Shown here in pieces: positions 1-5,334 of a stretch of 5,403 nucleotides of DNA (its first letter is position 1; the number at the start of each line of letters is the position of its first letter). Position numbers and translations under genes: made by a program. Origin of the DNA: Bacillota bacterium (GTDB lineage Bacteria > Bacillota > Negativicutes > Sporomusales > Sporomusaceae). The stretch lies in assembly GCA_023443285.1 (NCBI GenBank), contig JAEZVB010000108.1, positions 1-5,403 of the forward strand, written 5' to 3'. The notes under the pieces were generated by a model. The model did no database searches and was not told the origin of the DNA. It worked only from the letters and a program-made list of their open reading frames with translations.

Positions 1-57
1 GTCATGTTCCCCAATATAAATCCGCAGCCGTTTTGCCGTACCAGTAATTTTGGGCAT
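1..57 (-). CDS. DUF190-family protein, N-terminal fragment (runs off left edge)
   Basis: Only the first 19 codons are in the window, read leftward from the ATG at 57-55. They give MPKITGTAKRLRIYIGEHD. The LRIYIGE stretch right after a short basic N-terminus is characteristic of the start of DUF190 proteins, small (about 100-120 residue) soluble proteins with a ferredoxin-like/PII-like fold. In many bacteria they sit beside crcB fluoride-channel genes; that is family knowledge, and no crcB is visible here. The start is supported by a near-perfect AGGAGG (minus strand, 69-64) 6 bases before the ATG. The gene is separated from arsR by a terminator and has its own promoter candidate, so it is probably an independent unit. 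No fluoride-riboswitch-like fold was recognised in its leader. The identification rests on a short segment. Confidence 0.65.
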   Translation of the reverse strand, partial: MPKITGTAKRLRIYIGEHD

Positions 58-63
58 AGTATG

Positions 64-69
64 CCTCCT
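64..69 (-). promoter_or_regulatory. Ribosome binding site of the DUF190-family gene
   Basis: On the minus strand the sequence reads AGGAGG followed by 6 bases and then ATG. It fixes the start of the partial gene at the left edge. Confidence 0.8.
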
Positions 70-99
70 CATTTAAAACTCTTTTTCCATTTATTATAT

Positions 100-127
100 G
101 ATATATTCAATAAATTCCTAAAGTCAA
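100..127 (-). promoter_or_regulatory. Candidate sigma-A promoter for the DUF190-family gene
   Basis: On the minus strand TTGACT (127-122) is followed after 16 bases by TATATC (105-100). An overlapping 18-base spacing gives TATCAT (103-98). Transcription would start near 93, leaving a leader of about 36 bases that contains the RBS. A perfect TATAAT at 98-93 has only a weak -35 (TTAGGA) 17 bases upstream, so the exact -10 is uncertain. Two copies of GGAATTT (minus strand; plus-strand 112-118 and 130-136), 18 bp apart, flank the -35 and could be a regulator site. Confidence 0.5.
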
Positions 128-167
128 GGAAATTCCCCTAAACACATGATAACAACAACTCACTAAC

Positions 168-198
168 AAAAAAGCTCTGGGCGAATAACCCAAAGCTT
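168..198 (-). terminator. Rho-independent terminator of arsR-type gene
   Basis: On the minus strand a 10-bp stem (AAGCTTTGGG with CCCAGAGCTT, one G-U pair) closes a 7-base loop and is followed by six T residues. It begins 17 bases after the stop codon of the ArsR-family gene. It should insulate the DUF190-family gene downstream on the same strand. Confidence 0.88.
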
Positions 199-214
199 AG
201 TATTGACTACCCGG

Positions 215-547
215 CTATTTGCCGATATTAAGTTGCTTGAGCAGGCTTTGACTTTGACTTAACTGGTTAAGTAATATATTTTCTACAATATTAACTACAT
301 CCAAGATCGTAGGATACAGCACAAAATATATAACCTTTGTCCCCTCCTTACGGCAATCGACAATCCCTTGTTTTTTCAAAATCCCTAGATGCTGTGATAG
401 GTTTGATTGCTCAATACCCACTGCGGGAATGATCTCGCATACACAGCGCTCCTGGTCTGAAAGCATCTTTACAATTTTGATTCTTGCTGGATGAGCAAGT
501 GCTTTAAGAACTTCAGCAGTCATTTTACAAATTAAATCGTCAGACAT
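215..547 (-). CDS. ArsR/SmtB-family transcriptional repressor with CxC sensor motif
   Basis: This 110-residue winged-helix protein has the usual length and layout of ArsR/SmtB repressors, which bind operators as dimers and release them on binding a metal, metalloid or thiol oxidant. The sequence shows LKALAHPARIKIVKML (residues 14-29), a family hallmark, then ERCVCEII with Cys35 and Cys37 where arsenite-sensing ArsR has ELCVCDLC. The recognition helix region is QSNLSQHLGILKKQGIV (47-63), followed by a beta wing (RKEGTKVIYF). Cys7 and Cys65 could complete a thiol site. The third Cys of classical ArsR is absent, so the ligand is open. I chose the ATG at 547 because GGTGA lies 5 bases upstream; an in-frame ATG at 559 adds four residues but has only a poorly spaced AAGG. 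No efflux or arsenate-reductase gene is adjacent, so it may act only on itself or on distant targets. Confidence 0.9.
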   Translation of the reverse strand: MSDDLICKMTAEVLKALAHPARIKIVKMLSDQERCVCEIIPAVGIEQSNLSQHLGILKKQGIVDCRKEGTKVIYFVLYPTILDVVNIVENILLNQLSQSQSLLKQLNIGK

Positions 548-587
548 AACCCTCACCATTACACCTTATTAATATCTACTTACATAC

Positions 588-616
588 AACCTATCCGATT
601 CTTGTTACTTTGTCAA
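588..616 (-). promoter_or_regulatory. Candidate promoter of the ArsR-family gene
   Basis: On the minus strand a perfect -35 TTGACA (616-611) is followed after exactly 17 bases by TAGGTT (593-588), a weak but acceptable -10. Transcription would begin near 581, giving a leader of about 34 bases to the preferred ATG at 547. Confidence 0.6.
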
Positions 617-618
617 GG

Positions 619-641
619 TTTAGTATAAACAGTATAGTAAA
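619..641 (-). promoter_or_regulatory. Imperfect palindrome, candidate ArsR operator
   Basis: The 23-bp segment is an interrupted palindrome. Each arm is TTTA-n-TATA, with eight of nine arm positions symmetric around a 5-base centre. It starts two bases upstream of the TTGACA -35 of the ArsR-family gene, where a dimeric repressor could block RNA polymerase. ArsR/SmtB operators are typically AT-rich interrupted palindromes of this kind; that this one is bound by the adjacent repressor is inference. Its left edge (637-641) is shared with the neighbouring long hairpin. Confidence 0.5.
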
Positions 642-681
642 CAAGGAACTGCCCACGCGGGCAGTTCCTTGTTTACTTTTT
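637..681 (-). terminator. Strong 18-bp hairpin, probable terminator of the heme membrane protein gene
   Basis: Positions 637-654 and 659-676 are perfectly complementary over 18 bp with a 4-base loop (ACGC). The hairpin lies 28 bases past the stop codon of the minus-strand gene at 705-1214. Read on the minus strand, the GC-rich inner stem (AACTGCCC/GGGCAGTT) is followed by CCTTGTTTAC, a modest T-rich tail. Read on the plus strand, the full stem is followed by five Ts (677-681), which is the stronger terminator signature, although no plus-strand gene ends here. It may work in both directions and shield the arsR promoter from readthrough. Confidence 0.7.
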
Positions 682-704
682 ACATATCAAAGATGATCGA
701 CCTG

Positions 705-1214
705 TTATCTGGCCATGTGCAGCAGTAACACGCCAATAAAAGCCACCCCTGTAACCAAATGTAACTTTCGCCAATTGGCCTTATGAATATACAACCCCGA
801 GCCATAAACTCCTGTCATGACCAGTAAGGCAAATACTCCGGTAACATTGCGGAAATTCAGCGTAACATTGCTGGAAACAGCCAGATAAATATGGGCGATT
901 GTACAACCTAATACAAAAATAGCTAGCGGAATATGCCACTTGCGCAAAAACCGGGTTATGCCAGTAAACAACGTCAGACGGCGTCGTTGCAACTCTATGG
1001 CAGGCAACAACAGAACCACGAGGAATGAAAGTTTCCCAGCCAATGATCCAGTGATATGAACATACCTACGAAGTAATGCTGGCTCTGCCGTCAAGGCCAG
1101 AATTATACACCCAATACCGCTAAGAGTTGCAGCCCATATGCCAGGTGATTGCCAGCGGCTTGGCAATACTTGGCTTAGCTGATAAGTATCAGCAGCCAAC
1201 CTTTCTTTACTCAT
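705..1214 (-). CDS. Bis-heme b membrane protein, ferric reductase-like/cytochrome b561-like
   Basis: The 169-residue product is an integral membrane protein with about five hydrophobic segments (roughly residues 25-43, 57-73, 94-113, 122-143 and 152-167). Two helices carry paired histidines at identical spacing: His94 and His108 (WHIPLA...AHIYL), and His152 and His166 (KLHLVTG...LLLHM). The H-x13-H pattern in two helices is the classic ligand set for two stacked b hemes in the ferric reductase/NADPH oxidase membrane domain and related cytochromes b. No flavin or NAD-binding domain is present, so it is probably a stand-alone electron-transfer subunit in the cytoplasmic membrane; donor and acceptor are unknown. 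The start is supported by AGGGGGAG 7 bases before the ATG. It is transcribed divergently from the two-component genes, from a shared spacer carrying direct repeats, which suggests control by that system. Confidence 0.78.
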   Translation of the reverse strand: MSKERLAADTYQLSQVLPSRWQSPGIWAATLSGIGCIILALTAEPALLRRYVHITGSLAGKLSFLVVLLLPAIELQRRRLTLFTGITRFLRKWHIPLAIFVLGCTIAHIYLAVSSNVTLNFRNVTGVFALLVMTGVYGSGLYIHKANWRKLHLVTGVAFIGVLLLHMAR

Positions 1215-1245
1215 TATCTTACTCCCCCTTTTGCGTAATGCTTTG

Positions 1246-1274
1246 AATATAGAATAACCACTAAAACTTACATC
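1246..1274 (-). promoter_or_regulatory. Weak candidate promoter of the heme membrane protein gene
   Basis: On the minus strand a TATATT (1251-1246) could serve as -10, giving a start near 1239 and a leader of about 25 bases that includes the RBS. The -35 position (around 1274-1269, GATGTA) is poor. The three 11-bp direct repeats lie directly upstream of this weak -35, an arrangement expected for activator-dependent promoters. Confidence 0.35.
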
Positions 1275-1277
1275 ACC

Positions 1278-1310
1278 ATTAGAGTAAAATTAAAATAAGA
1301 TTAGAAATAG
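1278..1310. repeat. Three 11-bp tandem imperfect direct repeats, candidate response-regulator binding site
   Basis: ATTAGA at 1278, ATTAAA at 1289 and ATTAGA at 1300 recur with an exact 11-bp period. Units one and two, and units two and three, match at 8 of 11 positions. OmpR/PhoB-family regulators commonly bind head-to-tail direct repeats of about 6 bp with 5-bp spacing, so three units could hold a dimer plus a further monomer. The array sits about 64 bp from the heme-gene start and 65 bp from the regulator start. It also overlaps a possible plus-strand promoter (CTTACA 1267-1272, 18-base spacer, TAAAAT 1291-1296), which would fit autoregulation. Binding is inferred. Confidence 0.55.
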
Positions 1311-1374
1311 CTGGCTACTCTTTTCTTTTAGCAACAAACATGGTTTGATATAGGTAGAGGGAGGTTGCAAGCAT

Positions 1375-2064
1375 ATGCCGACAGACAAACGGATTCTAAT
1401 TGTGGAAGACGAATTCAAAATCGCCAGATTTCTCCAACTGGAGTTAGAGCACGCTGGTTACCAGACACTGATTGAAAGCAACGGGCGCCGCGCTCTCGAC
1501 AAGATCGTTCAGGAGAATTTTGATTTGGTGTTGCTTGATATCATGCTGCCCGACCTTGATGGAGTAGAAATCTGCAGGCGTGTTCGCGAGTTATCCGATA
1601 TACCGATAATTATGGTCACTGCCAAAGATGGGATTGAAGATAAAGTCCAGGGGCTAGATACCGGAGCTGATGATTACCTGACAAAACCCTTTGCGATTCA
1701 AGAGCTGTTTGCCCGTATCCGGGCTGCACTCCGCAAAAACAAAGAAATACATACCGGAATTGCCCATGAAACACTCACCATTGGCAGCCTAACACTATAT
1801 CCGTCGCGCTACGAAGCGGCAATCAATGACCATATAATAACGCTAACCAAAAGAGAATATGACTTGCTGGAATATCTTATTCGTAATAAGCACATAGTAC
1901 TAAGTCGCGAACGCATTCTCCAAGAGGTTTGGGGCTATGAATTTACTGGCGACACGAATGTGGTCGATGTTTATATCCGCTATTTACGTAGTAAACTAGA
2001 CGAACAGTTTGGACAAAAATATATTCATACTGTCCGAGGTGTAGGTTATGTGGTCAAAGATTAA
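1375..2064 (+). CDS. OmpR/PhoB-family DNA-binding response regulator
   Basis: The 229-residue protein has a full receiver domain (about 5-118) and a winged-helix effector domain (about 130-228). The receiver has the acidic pair Glu11/Asp12, phospho-acceptor Asp55 (LVLLDIMLPD), Thr82 and the Lys104-Pro105-Phe106 motif, so it should be phosphorylatable. The effector domain shows LTKREYDLLEYL (157-168), a recognition helix around NVVDVYIRYLRSKLD (195-209) and the wing HTVRGVGYVV (218-227), as in OmpR/PhoB. The start follows AGGGAGG about 10 bases upstream. The 3' end overlaps the kinase gene by 17 bp, so the pair is translationally coupled. Its likely targets are its own promoter and the divergent heme gene through the repeats at 1278-1310. 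The physiological signal cannot be read from this protein. Confidence 0.95.
   Translation: MPTDKRILIVEDEFKIARFLQLELEHAGYQTLIESNGRRALDKIVQENFDLVLLDIMLPDLDGVEICRRVRELSDIPIIMVTAKDGIEDKVQGLDTGADDYLTKPFAIQELFARIRAALRKNKEIHTGIAHETLTIGSLTLYPSRYEAAINDHIITLTKREYDLLEYLIRNKHIVLSRERILQEVWGYEFTGDTNVVDVYIRYLRSKLDEQFGQKYIHTVRGVGYVVKD
2036..2041 (+). promoter_or_regulatory. Internal RBS of the kinase gene
   Basis: GAGGTG lies within the last codons of the response regulator, 6 bases before the kinase ATG at 2048. It supports that start and a coupled, overlapping gene pair. Confidence 0.7.
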
Positions 2065-3484
2065 ACACAGAATAACACAACGGCCAATTTCGGTAAAGCT
2101 GACGGTTATCTATACTGCAATTTTGTTCTGCATCCTACTTCTGACCAGTATGTTAACCCTTGGAGGATTGCGCTTTTTTCTTGGTACCCAGGCACAAAAA
2201 GACCTCGATATTAGCCGCGCCAATGTCATCCGTTATCTGACAGCAGGCAATCCCATTGATCAACAACTGTTAGAGCAGGATTTGTTATCACCCGGAGTAC
2301 TATTGCAAGTATTTGACGAACATGGCCGCTTGCTCTTAGACAGCGCTCCCTATCTGCGAACTCCTGAATACAAATCATCACCGCACCGGAATATACATCC
2401 GGATAGGAAAAAGGATTTTCATAAATTCCATACCGAGGATGCTTTTTACGGACACCAACTAGTGTGGCCTGGCAACCACCCCTACACCTTGCAATTTATC
2501 AGGCCACTCTCCACCGAACTCCACTTTCTTCGCACGCTGGCAGTCAGTCTGGTCGGAACAAGTTTGTTAGGACTTGCTATCGCTATTGCTGCCGGCCTGT
2601 ATATCAGCCGCAAAGTCTTGCGGCCAATTCGTGACATGACGGAAGCTGCTAAGCAGATTGAAGTCAATAACCTGCAAAGGCGTCTGGCAGTAAGTGAAAC
2701 TGGGGATGAATTGTCTGAACTAGCCACCACCTTCAATCATATGTTAAACCGGATACAAGCCGGCTTTGAACAGCAGCGCCGCTTTGTCGGCGATGCTTCA
2801 CACGAACTGCGCACCCCCATAACGGTTATCAGCGGCTATGCCGATATGCTTGACCGCTGGGGTAAAGAGGATGAAGCTACCTTATCAGAGGGTATCCTCG
2901 CTATAAAGTCTGAAGCTGCTAATATGCACATATTACTGGAAAAATTACTTTTCTTGGCTCGGGCTGACCAAGGCAAGCAGGTCATCACTAAAGCACCGCT
3001 TATAGTCGAGCAGCTTATCGAAGAGGTTGTGCGCGAAACCAAGCTGGTCGCCCCCAAGCATCAGGTAGAACTTACTGCGAATGATCCGGCCATTATCCAG
3101 GCAGATGGTGCCTTAATTAAGCAAATGCTCCGCATCTTTGTTGAGAATAGTGTGAAATATACTCCTACAGGGGGAACTATCCGTATTGCATCTGAGCATC
3201 AGAGTAATCAACTCGCTATCACGGTTCAGGACACAGGTATTGGGATACCAACCGGAGAGCAGTCCAAAATTTTTGACCGCTTTTACCGAGTAGATAAATC
3301 CCGAACTAAAGCTACCGGCGGAACTGGGCTGGGTCTGTCTATTGCCCGCTGGATTGCAGAGCAGCACAATAGTTCAATCCAGGTAACGAGCGCTGCCAAC
3401 CAGGGCACTACCATCACAGTGTTACTGCCGCTTACCAACCTACATACTAATAATGATAAGGACAAAACGACAGCCGACCACTAA
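2048..3484 (+). CDS. Membrane sensor histidine kinase with histidine-rich extracytoplasmic domain
   Basis: The 478-residue kinase has the classic order: short cytoplasmic N-terminus, TM1 (about 18-40), an extracytoplasmic sensor region (about 45-162), TM2 (about 163-186), HAMP (about 187-239), a dimerisation/phospho-acceptor domain with His252 in DASHELRTPI, and a catalytic ATPase domain. The ATPase domain shows the N box (VENSVKYTP, Asn367), G1 (DTGIGIP, 395-401), F box (FDRFYRVDKSR) and G2 (GGTGLGLSIA, 424-433). All catalytic motifs are intact. The sensor region holds His113, 117, 125, 128, 136 and 144 within 32 residues, plus His92, which could bind a transition metal or respond to pH; this is inference. 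The kinase is expected to phosphorylate the upstream regulator at Asp55. The last residues are hydrophilic and Lys/Asp-rich, and the coding end overlaps a terminator. Confidence 0.95.
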   Translation: MWSKIKHRITQRPISVKLTVIYTAILFCILLLTSMLTLGGLRFFLGTQAQKDLDISRANVIRYLTAGNPIDQQLLEQDLLSPGVLLQVFDEHGRLLLDSAPYLRTPEYKSSPHRNIHPDRKKDFHKFHTEDAFYGHQLVWPGNHPYTLQFIRPLSTELHFLRTLAVSLVGTSLLGLAIAIAAGLYISRKVLRPIRDMTEAAKQIEVNNLQRRLAVSETGDELSELATTFNHMLNRIQAGFEQQRRFVGDASHELRTPITVISGYADMLDRWGKEDEATLSEGILAIKSEAANMHILLEKLLFLARADQGKQVITKAPLIVEQLIEEVVRETKLVAPKHQVELTANDPAIIQADGALIKQMLRIFVENSVKYTPTGGTIRIASEHQSNQLAITVQDTGIGIPTGEQSKIFDRFYRVDKSRTKATGGTGLGLSIARWIAEQHNSSIQVTSAANQGTTITVLLPLTNLHTNNDKDKTTADH

Positions 3485-3503
3485 GAGGTTAGCTGCCGTT
3501 TTT
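3464..3503 (+). terminator. Rho-independent terminator of the two-component operon
   Basis: AAAACGACAGC (3464-3474) pairs with GCTGCCGTTTT (3492-3502) with one A-C mismatch. An inner ACC/GGT pairing extends the stem, and the right arm runs into five Ts (3499-3503). The stem spans the kinase stop codon (3482-3484), so it uses coding sequence for its left arm. Confidence 0.62.
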
Positions 3504-3679
3504 CTATTGAAACTCTTTTCTGCTTTATTCCGGAAGTCACCAACTTCTGGGTTAACGTATAATCATTTAATTATGGACAAGGTGGATAGTATTGTCATTA
3601 CGGATTGCGTTACTCTCGCAGTATTTGAACGTTAAATTAAGTGTATGTGGCAATACAAATAGAAGAGAGGAACAACAAA
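3504..3679 (+). promoter_or_regulatory. Intergenic leader of the secreted repeat protein gene
   Basis: No convincing gene lies in this spacer. It holds a hairpin (next entry) and, just after it, a perfect TATAAT at 3558-3563. That -10 lacks a recognisable -35 (the 17-base-spaced hexamer is AGTCAC) and lacks an extended TGn, so a transcript from it may need an activator; its leader would be about 110 bases. TTGTCA at 3592-3597 resembles a -35 but has no -10 at the right distance. The RBS of the next gene is GAGAGG (3665-3670). Confidence 0.4.
3530..3550. repeat. Small inverted repeat beside a TATAAT box
   Basis: CCGGAAGT (3530-3537) pairs with ACTTCTGG (3543-3550) around a 5-base loop, with one G-T pair. 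No T-tract follows on either strand, so it does not look like a terminator. It ends 7 bases before the TATAAT at 3558, covering where a -35 would lie, so it could be an operator. Confidence 0.35.
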
Positions 3680-5071
3680 ATGAACGCAAAACATAAAAAG
3701 ATCATTGCTAGCCTAACGGGGGCAGCTATCATCTCGGGAGGGTTTGCACCAATACTTTTTCCGCAGGCCTTCGCTGCAGTAAAATGGGCAAACAACAAAC
3801 CAGCCCAAATACAGCAAGATAACGAAAAGATCGATGTACAGCCGGTTGTGGCAGATGAAAACAGCGAAATAACAGATGAGCGACTCACTGCCACCGAGGC
3901 GGAAATCACAGAGGAAAATGGCAATATACGACGTGTTATTATAGACAACCCCGGTGAACAATCGGTGGCTGTACTTATTGAAACTGCAATTGTCGAAAAG
4001 CTTCAGCAAGAAGTAAATAGCGGTAGCAAGCTATGGTTGCTAGACCCTGTGGCAGTAGTAAAAAACAATGCTGAAAAATATGGGTTTGACAGCAACAAAG
4101 ATAGCTTTACCCTACTATCACAAGTATATAATAGTACGGCTAAGGGCAGTGGAAAAGCCTACGTGCTTGTTGGGCATGATGCAACATACTATGTAGTCCA
4201 ATTAGTGCAGCCAGCCCGCTCTGGCACAAATAAGATCTGGCAGATAACATCAATCCAGAAAGCAAAAGTATCTACGCCACTAAAACCTGCTAAGCCTGAT
4301 GTCGGCCCTGGTGTAGAAGGGCTTGATTATGATCGTATAATCAAATGGCAGCAAACTGTAGATGCCGGCCACGAGTTATGGCGCCTTGATCCTCTTCAGG
4401 TTGCCAAAAACCAAGGCAAAAACTATGGCTTCTCGGAAAATGACCAATTTACTATTATCCGAAAATTAAGCAGTAGTTCATTGTCACGGCATGGACAAGT
4501 CGATATCGCAGTAACGCACAATGGCAAAAAATATACTATGATCCTTGTCAAACCTTTTGGTGGTTCCGGTGCCATCTGGACAACCTATAAGGTGACAGGC
4601 ACTGTAATCCAACCAGGAACCCCTGTTGGAGAAAAAGTACTATTCGCAACAGATAAGTACAAGAACTGGCAGTGGCATTTGCCGCAATACCCGCAGGGAA
4701 CCGGCGTAGCTGCCATATACAGTTATGAATTACAGACAAAACGTCTAATTCAGCAACAAGTACCACAGCCGGTTGTTGACAAACTACAGCATGTTGATTT
4801 GGGCGATAAAATAGCGTTAGTTGCCTACCTTGGCGGGACTTCGTCCAGCAATGCTATTGGTATTGAGAAGGTTACTTTGAAGGATAATAACCTGACTGTC
4901 AAAGTACGAACTAGAAGCCCGCAAGTAGGTGCTCCAATGACAAAGGATTATGTGCACCCGAGCGATTATGTGCTTATTGACCGCACTGTATTTAAAGCTG
5001 TTGGCGAAACCAATGTAACCTTTATTGACCAAAATGGAAAAGTAATAGGGAAAATCAAAATCAGCCTATAA
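3680..5071 (+). CDS. Secreted protein with tandem duplicated domain and PrcB_C-like C-terminus
   Basis: The 463-residue product begins with a basic, then hydrophobic signal peptide (about 1-32; likely cleavage after AFA32), so it is exported. An acidic linker (about 40-100) follows. Two copies of a domain of about 90 residues cover about 104-193 and 219-308. Both share LW-x-LDP, V-x-KN, YGF, FT, a central V-x-V-x-H, a Tyr before LV-x-P, and a closing G...IW. I recognise the pattern from other secreted Firmicutes proteins but cannot name it. Residues about 365-435 (GIEKVTLKDNNLTVKVRTRSP...HPSDYVLI) resemble PrcB_C beta domains of secreted proteins; this is moderate confidence. The start at 3680 is chosen over an upstream in-frame ATG at 3641 because GAGAGG lies 9 bases before it and the signal peptide then begins properly. 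Adjacency to the kinase suggests, but does not prove, shared biology. Confidence 0.82.
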   Translation: MNAKHKKIIASLTGAAIISGGFAPILFPQAFAAVKWANNKPAQIQQDNEKIDVQPVVADENSEITDERLTATEAEITEENGNIRRVIIDNPGEQSVAVLIETAIVEKLQQEVNSGSKLWLLDPVAVVKNNAEKYGFDSNKDSFTLLSQVYNSTAKGSGKAYVLVGHDATYYVVQLVQPARSGTNKIWQITSIQKAKVSTPLKPAKPDVGPGVEGLDYDRIIKWQQTVDAGHELWRLDPLQVAKNQGKNYGFSENDQFTIIRKLSSSSLSRHGQVDIAVTHNGKKYTMILVKPFGGSGAIWTTYKVTGTVIQPGTPVGEKVLFATDKYKNWQWHLPQYPQGTGVAAIYSYELQTKRLIQQQVPQPVVDKLQHVDLGDKIALVAYLGGTSSSNAIGIEKVTLKDNNLTVKVRTRSPQVGAPMTKDYVHPSDYVLIDRTVFKAVGETNVTFIDQNGKVIGKIKISL

Positions 5072-5172
5072 CTTGAGAAAATTTTCTTTCAAAAGATATT
5101 CTAAAGTTTTATCCTTATAATATATATAAATAGATCACCTATTTTATAATATGAATAGGGAGGAATACCATT
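5072..5172 (+). promoter_or_regulatory. AT-rich spacer before the 30-residue membrane protein
   Basis: The spacer is almost entirely A and T. It contains two TATAAT boxes (5116-5121 and 5145-5150), neither with a recognisable -35; the second would put the start within the RBS. No clear terminator follows the secreted-protein gene: GAAAATTTTC near 5077-5086 is palindromic but lacks a loop and a T-tail. Readthrough from the upstream gene is therefore possible. The RBS GGGAGGA is at 5158-5164. Confidence 0.35.
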
Positions 5173-5265
5173 ATGATCAGCGCAATGACTTTGGTGTATG
5201 CCCTTTTGATTGTGGGCTACCTTTTCTTCTTATATCGTGTTAATAAAATTCTCACTTTAGATTAG
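5173..5265 (+). CDS. Small single-pass membrane protein (30 residues)
   Basis: The frame encodes 30 residues: a short N-terminus (MISAMT), one hydrophobic helix (about residues 6-20, rich in Leu, Val, Tyr and Phe) and a short polar tail (YRVNKILTLD). The Arg and Lys after the helix suggest the C-terminus is cytoplasmic by the positive-inside rule. The best evidence that it is translated is the strong Shine-Dalgarno GGGAGGA with GGAGG 9 bases before the ATG, together with a strong terminator starting about 20 bases after the stop. I do not recognise a family. Proteins of this size often act as small subunits or regulators of membrane complexes, but nothing here assigns a partner. It could be cotranscribed with the secreted-protein gene. 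Confidence 0.65.
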   Translation: MISAMTLVYALLIVGYLFFLYRVNKILTLD

Positions 5266-5285
5266 TGAAAAGATAGGTTTCTGAC

Positions 5286-5334
5286 AAAAGAAACTGCAAC
5301 CGCCTCTTACGCGAGGTCGTTTGCAGTTTCTTTT
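5286..5334. terminator. Strong, probably bidirectional terminator between converging genes
   Basis: A long stem pairs AAAGAAACTGCAA (outer left arm, 5287-5299) with TTTGCAGTTTCTTT (outer right arm, 5320-5333), with one bulged T. An inner CCTC/GAGG (5303-5306 and 5313-5316) closes a 6-base loop. Four Ts end the structure on the plus strand and A-rich sequence on its left gives a T-run on the minus strand. It lies 20 bases after the small membrane protein gene and its right arm touches the stop codon of the minus-strand gene. Confidence 0.8.

Noticed and set aside
58..214. Possible fluoride riboswitch upstream of the DUF190-family gene
   Set aside because: DUF190 genes often accompany fluoride channels, but the leader after the promoter is only about 36 AT-rich bases and no riboswitch-like pairing was found.
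1326..1354. Extended -10 like TGATATAGG just upstream of the response regulator
   Set aside because: Transcription would start at about 1360, inside the Shine-Dalgarno, so it could not give a translatable leader; the -35 is also poor.
2482..3465. Four minus-strand open frames opposite the kinase gene
   Set aside because: They mirror conserved kinase motifs on the other strand and show no domain of their own.
3453..3635. 60-codon plus-strand open frame overlapping the kinase 3' end
   Set aside because: It overlaps the kinase in another frame, crosses the terminator, has no RBS and no recognisable domain.
3573..3635. 20-codon plus-strand frame (MDKVDSIVITDC...) in the leader of the secreted-protein gene
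   Set aside because: No Shine-Dalgarno precedes its ATG (upstream bases are AT-only) and it is too short to support by composition.
3637..4009. Two minus-strand open frames opposite the start of the secreted-protein gene
   Set aside because: They lie antisense to a well-supported signal peptide and linker, have low-complexity translations and no supporting RBS.
4548..5032. Two minus-strand open frames opposite the C-terminal part of the secreted protein
   Set aside because: Antisense to an intact coding region, short, no RBS or recognisable motif.
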